From Bacillota bacterium (GTDB lineage: Bacteria; Bacillota; UBA4882; UBA10575), in the NCBI GenBank assembly GCA_012521315.1, contig JAAYMP010000238.1:1-5001 (forward strand): a stretch of DNA of 5,001 nt, in the 5' to 3' direction. Below the pieces are notes generated by a model. The model made no database searches. It had not been told where the DNA came from and worked only from the letters and a program-made list of their open reading frames with translations. A program made the position numbers and the translations under genes. Shown here in pieces: positions 1 to 5,001 of the stretch (the first letter of the stretch is position 1; each line of letters opens with the position of its first letter).

Positions 1-2481
1 GCTAAAGAGCGACAATTGCACCGGTCTCGTCGGTAGCGCCACGGTTTGAGACCGTTCCTTCAACCCTTTCGCTTCAAGTTCGGTTAGGATCTGTGCGGCC
101 CGGTCCAGGACCTCTTCAGGGATGCCGGCCAGACGCGCCACTTCAATCCCGTAGCTGCGGTCACTGGCCCCCGGCAGGATCTTGTGGAGAAAGATAATGC
201 CGTCCCCCTCCTTTGCCACCGCCACATTCAGGTTCTCCACCCCGTCCAACCGGTCGGCCAGAGTGGTTAACTCATGGTAATGGGTGGCAAAAAGGGTCCG
301 CGCCCCAATCTGCCTGGGATTCCAAAGGTATTCCAGTACCCCCCAGGCAATGCTTAACCCATCAAAGGTACTGGTCCCCCGGCCGATTTCATCCAGGATC
401 AAGAGACTGTCCGCCGTGGCGTGGTGCAGGATGTTCGCCAGTTCGCTCATCTCCACCATAAAGGTGCTCTGCCCCCCAGCCAAATTATCGGCGGCACCCA
501 CCCGCGTAAAGATCCGGTCGACCAAACCGATCCGGGCATAACCGGCGGGCACAAAGGAACCAATCTGCGCCATTAAGACGATCAAAGCGACCTGCCGCAT
601 ATAGGTGGATTTTCCCGCCATATTCGGCCCGGTGATAATCTGCAGGCGGTGCTGGCCGTCATCGAGCAGGGTATCGTTGGGCACAAACTGACCGGGGGGT
701 AAGACCCGTTCCACCACCGGATGGCGACCCTCCCGGATCAGGATCTTCTTTCCATCCTCGATCTCCGGGCGGACATAGTGGTTCTCCACCGCCGTCTCGG
801 CCAGCGCGGCGTAAACATCCAACTGGGCCAGGAGCTCGGCCAGCCTCTTCAACTCCGGCAGGCGCGCCAAGACCTGTTGCCTCAGGTCTAAAAAGAGCCG
901 GTACTCCAGGGCCGCCCGTTTTTCCTCCGCCCCCAGGATCAATTCTTCATACTTCTTTAATTCCGGGGTGACATAGCGCTCCGCATTGGCCAGGGTCTGT
1001 TTGCGGATGTAATCCGCGGGCACCAAGGCCAAATTGGCCTTCGTCACCTCCAGGTAATAACCGAAGACCTGGTTGTAGCCGACCTTTAATGATTTAATCC
1101 CCGTCCGTTCCCGCTCCGCTTGTTCGAGACCGGCAATCCACTGTTTCCCTTCGCGGGTCGCGCGAATGAGCGTATCCAATTCCCGGTTATAGCCTTCCCG
1201 GAAGATATTCCCCTCCGTCACGCTGACCGGGGGATCTTCCCGCAAAGCCGCGGTCAACAACGCGGCCAAGTCCGGCAGGGGGTTGATCTCAGCGGCCAGC
1301 GCGGCCACCGGACCCAGCTCTTCATGTTGAAGTACCTTCCGGATCTCGGGCAGGAGAGCCAGCGTCGTCCCGAGCGCCAGCAAGTCCCGGGGGTTCACCG
1401 TTTGACAGGCCAGTTTGGCCAAGAGACGCTGCAGGTCGCAGGACCGCCGGAGCAACCCCCGGGTGGTCTGCCGCACCCCGTGTTGATGGAAAAAGCCTTC
1501 CACCTTCGCCAAACGGTCTTCAATCTCCACCCGGCGGCGTAACGGTTGCTCCAGCCATTTTTTGAGCAGCCTCCCCCCGGCCGCCGTCACCGTCCGGTCC
1601 AACACCCAAAGCAAAGTACCCTGGGTTTTATGGTCCCGCAGCGTGGTAACCAATTCCAGATTGCGCCGGGTGTACTGGTCAAGGTGCATGAAATCGCCCA
1701 AATGATAAGTACGGAGCGAAAGGATGTGTTCGAGCTGGCTTTTTTGCGTTTCATAAAAATAGGCCAAAACAGCGCCGGCGGCACCCACGGCCGCCTTCAA
1801 CTCCTGACAACCATAACCCTCCAAAGTAACCACTTGAAAGTGGGAAAGGAGCCGCTCCTGCGCCCTGGCCCACTGGAAATCCTGGGACGGCCGGGAGGTG
1901 AATAAGACGTTTATCCGCTGTTTAAGCACAGACCAGATGGCAAGCTGGTCCCCGGCAACCAAAATCTCCTTTGGTTGCCAGTGGCAAAGCTCATCCAGGA
2001 GCAAGGCTTCATCGGCCGCAAACTGGGTCACCATAAAGTCACCGGTGGAAAGATCGGCCACGGCCAAGCCGTATTCGCCTTCTCTCTGCACCAACGCCGC
2101 TATATAGTTGTTGGCCTTTTCTTCCAGGTATTGCTCGTCAATCAAGGTACCGGGGGTGATTACCCGGACCACTTCCCGTTTGACCAGGCCTTTCGCCTGT
2201 TTCGGGTCCTCCACCTGTTCACAGATGGCCACCTTAAAACCCTTGGCAAGCAGGCGGGCGATATAGCTCGTGGCGGCATGGTAAGGAATTCCGCACATCG
2301 GAATCCGCTTCCCCTTCCCCGCCTCGCGGGAAGTAAGCACAATCTCCAGAACTTCGGCCGCCTGCTCGGCATCCTCCATGAACATCTCGTAAAAATCGCC
2401 GAGCCGGAAAAGGAGGATGGTATCGGCGTACTCCTGCTTAATCCGTTTATACTGCCTGAGCATGGGGGTATCCTGGACCAA
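1..2481 (-). CDS. mutS: DNA mismatch repair protein MutS (3' end outside window)
   Basis: MutS recognises mispaired and looped-out bases in newly copied DNA and, as an ATP-driven clamp, recruits MutL. I read the frame through and found 827 codons without a stop. The mismatch-reading Phe-x-Glu is at residues 30-32 (DFYEMF), in domain I. Connector, core/lever and clamp domains follow to about residue 570. The ATPase domain has Walker A GPNMAGKST at 618-626 (Lys624), the STFMVEM signature at 672-678, Walker B LLILDE at 693-698 (Asp697, Glu698) and the ATHYHEL loop near 732-738. The last visible residues include QLSLF (822-826), which matches the beta-clamp-binding motif. Relatives usually have some 30-50 more residues, so the stop lies left of base 1. 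The start is TTG at 2479-2481, with GGGAGGTG seven bases upstream and one base after the miaB stop. An in-frame ATG at 2461-2463 has no such site and would trim six residues. Identification is certain; only the start is inferred. Confidence 0.97.
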   Translation of the reverse strand, partial: MVQDTPMLRQYKRIKQEYADTILLFRLGDFYEMFMEDAEQAAEVLEIVLTSREAGKGKRIPMCGIPYHAATSYIARLLAKGFKVAICEQVEDPKQAKGLVKREVVRVITPGTLIDEQYLEEKANNYIAALVQREGEYGLAVADLSTGDFMVTQFAADEALLLDELCHWQPKEILVAGDQLAIWSVLKQRINVLFTSRPSQDFQWARAQERLLSHFQVVTLEGYGCQELKAAVGAAGAVLAYFYETQKSQLEHILSLRTYHLGDFMHLDQYTRRNLELVTTLRDHKTQGTLLWVLDRTVTAAGGRLLKKWLEQPLRRRVEIEDRLAKVEGFFHQHGVRQTTRGLLRRSCDLQRLLAKLACQTVNPRDLLALGTTLALLPEIRKVLQHEELGPVAALAAEINPLPDLAALLTAALREDPPVSVTEGNIFREGYNRELDTLIRATREGKQWIAGLEQAERERTGIKSLKVGYNQVFGYYLEVTKANLALVPADYIRKQTLANAERYVTPELKKYEELILGAEEKRAALEYRLFLDLRQQVLARLPELKRLAELLAQLDVYAALAETAVENHYVRPEIEDGKKILIREGRHPVVERVLPPGQFVPNDTLLDDGQHRLQIITGPNMAGKSTYMRQVALIVLMAQIGSFVPAGYARIGLVDRIFTRVGAADNLAGGQSTFMVEMSELANILHHATADSLLILDEIGRGTSTFDGLSIAWGVLEYLWNPRQIGARTLFATHYHELTTLADRLDGVENLNVAVAKEGDGIIFLHKILPGASDRSYGIEVARLAGIPEEVLDRAAQILTELEAKGLKERSQTVALPTRPVQLSLFS

Positions 2482-2482
2482 A

Positions 2483-3844
2483 TCAGAACACCTCCCGCGT
2501 GACGACTTCCCCTTGTAAGGTGTAGGTTAAGCCTTTCTTGATTTTAACCTTGATCTCCGTCCCGATCAGGTCCGGACCGGAGGACGGCGGGGCAAAAAGC
2601 ACCAGCTTATTGCTGCGGGTCCGCCCGGCAAAAATCTCCTTCCGCTTCGGGCTCGGCCCCTCGACCAGAACGGTCTCGATCTTCCCCTCCAGGCGCTGGT
2701 TAGCCGCCTTCGCCTGTTTATTCACCACTTCGATCAAACGGTACAGCCGGTCCATCTTCTCCTCCTCCGGCACCTGGTTCTCCATCTTGGCGGCCAGGGT
2801 GCCGACCCGGGGCGAATAGGCAAAGGTAAAGGCGGCGTCAAAGCCGACCTTTTCCACCAGATCCAGGGTGTCCCGGAAATCTGCTTCCTCCTCCCCGGGA
2901 AAACCGACAATCAGGTCGGTGGTTAAGGCCAGGCCGGGAAGTCGGGCACGCAACTTGTCCACCAGCCGCAGATAGTCATCGCGGGTGTATTTCCGGTTCA
3001 TCATCCGCAGAATTTTATCGCTCCCGGCTTGGAGCGGCAGGTGAAGGTGTTCGCAGACCTTCTCCGCCTCGGCCATCCGCCGGATCAGTTTGTCCGAAAG
3101 GTCCTTGGGGTGGGAAGTTTGGAACCGGATGCGGGTTATCCCCTCCACCTGGTTGATCAGCCCTAAAAGGTCGGCAAAATCGGTCCGCTCGGTCGCGGGA
3201 AAATCCAACCCATAGCTATTGACGTTCTGGCCAAGGAGCGTAACCTCTTTGACGCCCTCGGCGGCTAAACCGCGGACCTCGGCCAGGATCTTCTCCGGAC
3301 GGCGGCTTTTTTCCCGGCCGCGGACATATGGAACTATACAATAGGTGCAAAAATTATTACACCCGTAGATCACCGTTACCCAAGCGCGAAAAGAACTCTC
3401 CCTGGTCACCGGGAGGTCCTCCATGATCTCGCCTTCGCCCGGCACCTCCAGGATCCGGCTGCCGGTTTCCCTGACCTTCATGATCAGCTCCGGAAGCTGG
3501 TGAAGGTTGAAGGCCCCAAACAGCAGGTCAATATGGGGGTGATGCTCCGCAATCTTTTCACACACCGAAGGAAGCTGTGCCATACAACCGCCCACCCCGA
3601 TAATCAGCTCAGGGTTTTTTTGTTTCAGGGGTTTGAGGTTGCCAAGATGCCCGTATAAACGGTTCTCGGCATTTTCCCGGACGCAACAGGTAAGCAAAAG
3701 AATCACATCGGCTTCTTCGGCGGTCGCCGCCTTCGTATAGCCTGCTTTCTCCAGAATACCGGCGGTTTTTTCCGCGTCGTGCTCATTCATCTGGCAGCCA
3801 AAGACTGCCAGGTGGTATTTGAGGTTCCGGCAGTTTTCCAACAT
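2483..3844 (-). CDS. miaB: tRNA-2-methylthio-N6-dimethylallyladenosine synthase MiaB
   Basis: MiaB is a radical-SAM enzyme with two 4Fe-4S clusters. It adds a methylthio group to C2 of N6-isopentenyladenosine at position 37 of tRNAs reading UNN codons, which steadies codon-anticodon pairing. Numbered from the ATG at 3842-3844 (453 residues, normal length), the N-terminal methylthiotransferase domain has the auxiliary-cluster cysteines Cys17 (FGCQMNEHDAE), Cys53 (TCCVRENAE) and Cys87 (GGCMAQ). The radical-SAM triad is Cys162, Cys166 and Cys169 (YGCNNFCTYCIVPYVRGRE). A TRAM RNA-binding domain covers roughly 384-447. FGCQMNEHDAE and CIVPYVRGRE are typical of MiaB rather than MtaB or RimO. A GTG six bases upstream (3848-3850) is in frame, but it touches the AAAGG core, so the ATG is preferred. 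One oddity is Leu51 where the family usually has Asn (NTC). It is cotranscribed with mutS; the pair is common in Firmicutes. Confidence 0.96.
   Translation of the reverse strand: MLENCRNLKYHLAVFGCQMNEHDAEKTAGILEKAGYTKAATAEEADVILLLTCCVRENAENRLYGHLGNLKPLKQKNPELIIGVGGCMAQLPSVCEKIAEHHPHIDLLFGAFNLHQLPELIMKVRETGSRILEVPGEGEIMEDLPVTRESSFRAWVTVIYGCNNFCTYCIVPYVRGREKSRRPEKILAEVRGLAAEGVKEVTLLGQNVNSYGLDFPATERTDFADLLGLINQVEGITRIRFQTSHPKDLSDKLIRRMAEAEKVCEHLHLPLQAGSDKILRMMNRKYTRDDYLRLVDKLRARLPGLALTTDLIVGFPGEEEADFRDTLDLVEKVGFDAAFTFAYSPRVGTLAAKMENQVPEEEKMDRLYRLIEVVNKQAKAANQRLEGKIETVLVEGPSPKRKEIFAGRTRSNKLVLFAPPSSGPDLIGTEIKVKIKKGLTYTLQGEVVTREVF
2489..2496 (-). promoter_or_regulatory. Ribosome binding site of mutS, inside the miaB 3' end
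   Basis: GGGAGGTG on the minus strand lies seven bases before the TTG start of mutS and within the last codons of miaB. It is a strong Shine-Dalgarno match and decides for the TTG start over the ATG six codons further on. The arrangement TGA-T-TTG implies that ribosomes finishing miaB can re-initiate on mutS. Confidence 0.8.
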
Positions 3845-3845
3845 A

Positions 3846-3855
3846 ATCACCCTTT
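3846..3855 (-). promoter_or_regulatory. Ribosome binding site of miaB
   Basis: AAAGGGTGAT on the minus strand resembles the full anti-Shine-Dalgarno complement AAAGGAGGTGAT with bases missing. Its AAAGG core ends six bases before the ATG at 3842-3844, a normal spacing. The core directly abuts the upstream GTG at 3848-3850, which argues against that GTG as the start. Confidence 0.65.
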
Positions 3856-3859
3856 ATAT

Positions 3860-3888
3860 AGGATAACGCAAAAAGAAAGTTTTAGCAA
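3860..3888 (-). promoter_or_regulatory. Candidate sigma-A-type promoter for miaB-mutS
   Basis: On the minus strand, TTGCTA (3883-3888) and TATCCT (3860-3865) are separated by exactly 17 bases. Each matches four of six consensus positions. They lie between the upstream terminator and miaB, where a promoter is needed. Against this, transcription would begin around 3853, inside the ribosome binding site, leaving a leader of about ten bases. A second -10-like hexamer, GATAAT (3888-3893), would give a more comfortable leader but has no good -35 partner. A promoter in this gap is likely; the exact boxes are uncertain. Confidence 0.4.
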
Positions 3889-3909
3889 TTATCTTTGGGG
3901 GCAATTGCT
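3884..3909. repeat. Inverted repeat overlapping the miaB promoter region
   Basis: AGCAATT at 3884-3890 and AATTGCT at 3903-3909 form a perfect seven-base inverted repeat around a 12-base centre. The right arm lies within the palindrome GCAATTGC (3901-3908). The left arm overlaps the proposed -35 box of miaB. It could be an operator or a weak leader hairpin. At this length chance is not excluded in an AT-rich gap. Confidence 0.3.
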
Positions 3910-3934
3910 TGCGGAGCGCGTTGCGTGGGGCATA

Positions 3935-3958
3935 AGAAAAACGCCCCGGCGGGGCGTT
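3935..3958 (-). terminator. Intrinsic terminator between the small gene and miaB
   Basis: Read on the minus strand, AACGCCCC pairs with GGGGCGTT (3951-3958 with 3940-3947) around a three-base loop. The stem is eight bases and very GC-rich, and a T-rich tract (TTTTTCTT, counting the last stem bases) follows. The plus strand has no matching T tract, so it acts in the minus direction. It separates the small upstream gene from miaB and implies that miaB has its own promoter. Confidence 0.85.
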
Positions 3959-3998
3959 CCAACGGTCATGGGTCTACCTTCCACTTGTACCCTAGAAT

Positions 3999-4292
3999 TC
4001 ATTGGATCGTATAATCCACCAGCTCCATAGTTATATTTTCGTCGCTGAGCTTAACTGCACCTAAATAGGGGACAACCCAGGCATTGGCGATCGTTTCGTA
4101 GACACCACCACTGGAAGCGGGAATCATATTATAACCATTCACTTTAATCGCATTAAACTTCCCAAATGCCACGATCACCTCTTCTTTTTCTTCTTCCTCC
4201 GGCAAAGGAGCGGTTAATATTATAAAACAAAAAGTACTATATGTAAGGCTAAAAAAAACCGGCCGGCTGTTCTCCTTTTCATAAAAAAGCAC
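3999..4292 (-). CDS. Small unrecognised, possibly exported or frameshifted protein
   Basis: I do not recognise this gene. The open frame from a GTG at 4290-4292 gives 97 residues: a hydrophobic stretch near residues 12-28, an acidic patch PEEEEKEE (about 31-38), then a folded-looking C-terminal part with FGKFNAIKVNGYN, ANAWVVPYLGAVKL and ELVDYTIQ. The pattern G-x-F-x-A-x-K-V followed by W-x-V-P-x-L-G-x-V-K and ELVDY resembles the C-terminal end of secreted DUF3108-like proteins, which are much longer. This is inference from pattern only. The GTG has no properly spaced ribosome binding site. The better start is ATG at 4280-4282, seven bases after GGGGGGTG, but its frame encodes a basic, hydrophobic, signal-like start and stops at TAA after 20 codons (4220-4222). 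A -1 shift at the T run (4251-4258) would join the two. It may therefore be a frameshifted gene, a deletion remnant, or a gene needing slippage. It stands alone between terminators. Confidence 0.45.
   Translation of the reverse strand: MLFYEKENSRPVFFSLTYSTFCFIILTAPLPEEEEKEEVIVAFGKFNAIKVNGYNMIPASSGGVYETIANAWVVPYLGAVKLSDENITMELVDYTIQ
4251..4258 (-). other. Run of eight T (minus strand) forming a U_UUU_UUA slippery site
   Basis: In the frame of the ATG at 4280-4282 the codons here read TTT TTT TTA, which contain the heptamer T_TTT_TTA in the phase that allows -1 slippage. AAGGAG lies 13 bases upstream, a position similar to the Shine-Dalgarno-like stimulators of known bacterial -1 sites. No strong downstream hairpin is visible. 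The run is also simply a likely place for a one-base indel. Confidence 0.4.
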
Positions 4293-4308
4293 CCCCCGCT
4301 GTCTTTTA

Positions 4309-4322
4309 GGTGACTATTCACC
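4309..4322. repeat. Short inverted repeat upstream of the small gene
   Basis: GGTGA and TCACC flank a four-base centre, a perfect five-base inverted repeat about 27 bases upstream of the ATG at 4280-4282. It could fold in the leader or bind a protein, but its length is compatible with chance. The rest of the gap up to the terminator at 4407 is AT-rich. It holds only a weak hairpin (GCTAA/TTAGC, 4371-4387) and no promoter I can support. Confidence 0.2.
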
Positions 4323-4406
4323 CTTTGTCCCCTATTTTCCTTTTAATTTTGTAAAAAACTTAAGTAAAATAGCTAACCGGCGTTTAGCAACAATCATCAA
4401 GCCATC

Positions 4407-4431
4407 AAAAAAAGGCCGCCAAAACGGCCTT
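4407..4431 (-). terminator. Intrinsic terminator of the SASP gene
   Basis: On the minus strand AAGGCCG (4425-4431) pairs with CGGCCTT (4412-4418) around a six-base loop and is followed by seven T residues (4407-4413, overlapping the stem end). It begins about 20 bases after the SASP stop codon, so the spore gene is transcribed as a single unit. Confidence 0.88.
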
Positions 4432-4451
4432 CTTCTAAACAAAAATTGTTC

Positions 4452-4667
4452 TTATTCGGAACCTGATTCTTCCTGCTTGAGTGCTTCTTTCCCTTTTTCC
4501 ACCAGTTTTTTGACCATATTGCCCCCAATTTTCCCTGCTTCACGGACGGTCAACTCGTCGCCGCCTTGGGCCAGATCGTCATCCAAATCCAACGCATCAG
4601 CGATTTCCCATTTCAAGTTATCGAGATTACTTTTCTTTTTGTTTGGGGGCCGCTTTCTTTTGGCCAC
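4452..4667 (-). CDS. Alpha/beta-type small acid-soluble spore protein
   Basis: Proteins of this family coat DNA in the forespore, push it toward an A-like form and protect it from UV, heat and peroxide. On germination the protease GPR degrades them to supply amino acids. The protein has 71 residues, normal for the family. LKWEIAD (18-24) contains the Glu-Ile-Ala recognised and cut by GPR. GDELTVREAGKIGGNMVKK (36-54) is the conserved DNA-binding segment. The N-terminus is unusually basic (AKRKRPPNKKK), the stretch between the motifs is acidic (LDLDDD), and the tail is acidic. The start is GTG at 4665-4667, five bases after a strong GGAGGTG. A longer in-frame reading to 4883 crosses the upstream terminator and is not credible; an ATG at 4708-4710 lacks a ribosome binding site. 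Expression is expected under sigma-G in the forespore, judged from the family. No specific gene letter can be assigned. Confidence 0.93.
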   Translation of the reverse strand: MAKRKRPPNKKKSNLDNLKWEIADALDLDDDLAQGGDELTVREAGKIGGNMVKKLVEKGKEALKQEESGSE

Positions 4668-4672
4668 CGTGC

Positions 4673-4679
4673 CACCTCC
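4673..4679 (-). promoter_or_regulatory. Ribosome binding site of the SASP gene
   Basis: GGAGGTG on the minus strand lies five bases before the GTG start codon. It is a near-perfect anti-Shine-Dalgarno match, as expected for an abundantly made spore protein. It fixes the start and rules out the upstream in-frame ATG. Confidence 0.8.
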
Positions 4680-4719
4680 AAATCTCTCCGGCAAGTCCGG
4701 GATTTTTGTCATCCATAGT

Positions 4720-4738
4720 TTGCCCAAACTTGCCCAAA
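4720..4738. repeat. Tandem direct repeat upstream of the SASP gene
   Basis: The nine-base word TTTGGGCAA (minus strand) occurs twice with one base between (4730-4738 and 4720-4728), so the copies are ten bases apart, about one helical turn. They lie 53-71 bases before the GTG start, in the promoter region. CAAACTA at the edge of the second copy resembles a sigma-G -10 element (CATnnTA), but no convincing -35 box is placed correctly. A regulator site is possible but unproven. Confidence 0.35.
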
Positions 4739-4753
4739 AAATATAAACCCGAT

Positions 4754-4776
4754 AAAAAAAACCGGCGTGGCCGGTT
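4754..4776 (-). terminator. Intrinsic terminator of the cotJC-like gene
   Basis: On the minus strand AACCGGC (4770-4776) pairs with GCCGGTT (4760-4766) around a three-base loop, followed by an uninterrupted T tract (4754-4760). The stem begins immediately after the TAG stop codon, so there is effectively no 3' untranslated spacer. Confidence 0.9.
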
Positions 4777-5001
4777 CTAAAAGCATTTCTTTGTATCAAG
4801 GTACTCCTGGACGATCTGGAGGGTTTCCCCAAAGCGTTGAAAATGGACGATCTCTCTTTCCCGTAAAAACTTGAGCGTGTCATTTAAATCCGGATCATCG
4901 GAGAGATTGATGAGCCAATCATAGGTTGCCCGGGCTTTCTCCTCCGCCGCCATGTCTTCATGGAGATCGGCGACCGGATCGCCTTTCGATTGGATGTAAG
5001 C
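4777..5001 (-). CDS. cotJC: Spore coat protein CotJC / manganese catalase family (C-terminal part)
   Basis: Only the last 74 codons are inside the window; the 5' end lies beyond base 5001. CotJC is a spore coat component related to dimanganese catalases, which break down hydrogen peroxide on a four-helix-bundle metal site. The visible part has the family's C-terminal signatures: GDPVADLHEDMAAEEKARATY (visible residues 7-27) and LKFLREREIVHFQRFGE (43-59). By comparison with manganese catalases, a glutamate in AAEEKAR and the histidine in EIVHF would be metal ligands of the second half of the site. The protein ends soon after this block, as CotJC does, without the longer tail of some true catalases. 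Full-length members are around 190 residues, so roughly 115 residues are missing. In Bacillus the cotJ operon is transcribed by sigma-E in the mother cell; this fits the spore gene next door. A non-coat manganese catalase cannot be excluded from this fragment. Confidence 0.88.
   Translation of the reverse strand, partial: AYIQSKGDPVADLHEDMAAEEKARATYDWLINLSDDPDLNDTLKFLREREIVHFQRFGETLQIVQEYLDTKKCF

Noticed and set aside
1120..2502. Several open frames of 69-175 codons on the plus strand, e.g. 1120-1542, 1546-1905 and 1975-2502
   Set aside because: They lie antisense to mutS, mostly in register with its codons. GC-rich coding sequence with few TTA, CTA or TCA codons leaves such frames open by chance. 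The translations show no domain.
3779..4030. Plus-strand 83-codon frame over the miaB start and its upstream gap
   Set aside because: It crosses a minus-strand terminator and the miaB 5' end, has no ribosome binding site, and its translation resembles nothing known.
4259..4266. CCGGCCGG palindrome beside the T run
   Set aside because: It is a short GC palindrome inside possible coding sequence. It is too brief to claim as a binding site, and it lies upstream of the slippery heptamer, where it cannot act as a downstream stimulatory hairpin.
4371..4387. GCTAA/TTAGC hairpin upstream of the small gene as a second terminator or riboswitch
   Set aside because: The stem is only five bases and no proper T tract follows. 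A strong terminator already stands just upstream, and no riboswitch core is recognisable.
4452..4883. A 143-codon frame extending the SASP gene upstream
   Set aside because: The extra N-terminal part runs through the cotJC terminator and cotJC coding sequence. The GTG at 4665-4667 has the strong ribosome binding site and gives a normal SASP length.

Overview
The window reads as part of the chromosome of an endospore-forming Firmicute, probably of the Clostridia or a related deep lineage. It carries an alpha/beta-type small acid-soluble spore protein gene and a CotJC-type spore coat gene beside a miaB-mutS pair, an arrangement known from Firmicutes. Coding regions look moderately GC-rich, while the gaps are short and AT-rich. 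No ribosomal RNA or other lineage marker is present, so nothing finer than this can be claimed.

Every gene I can support lies on the minus strand, so the window is transcribed from its right end to its left. From the right: (1) the 3' end of a cotJC/manganese-catalase-family gene (4777-5001), closed by an intrinsic terminator that abuts its stop codon; (2) a 71-residue SASP gene (4452-4667) with a near-perfect ribosome binding site and its own terminator (4407-4431); (3) a small unrecognised, probably secreted or broken gene (3999-4292), whose best-placed start is out of frame with its conserved-looking C-terminal half, followed by a strong terminator (3935-3958); (4) miaB (2483-3844), with its own candidate promoter; (5) mutS (1-2481), starting with TTG one base after the miaB stop and running off the left edge.

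Functionally there are two blocks. cotJC and the SASP gene are sporulation genes: CotJC belongs to the coat, and the SASP coats and protects spore DNA. Each has its own terminator, as expected for genes switched on in different compartments at different times. miaB (tRNA 2-methylthio-N6-isopentenyladenosine synthesis) and mutS (DNA mismatch recognition) form a translationally coupled housekeeping operon that probably continues past the left edge.

No CRISPR array, tRNA, insertion sequence or attachment site was seen. The most interesting point is the small gene at 3999-4292. A run of eight T residues forms a U_UUU_UUA slippery heptamer in the correct phase. A -1 shift there would join a well-placed ATG and signal-peptide-like start to the downstream reading frame. 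Mutation or an internal deletion is the simpler alternative.
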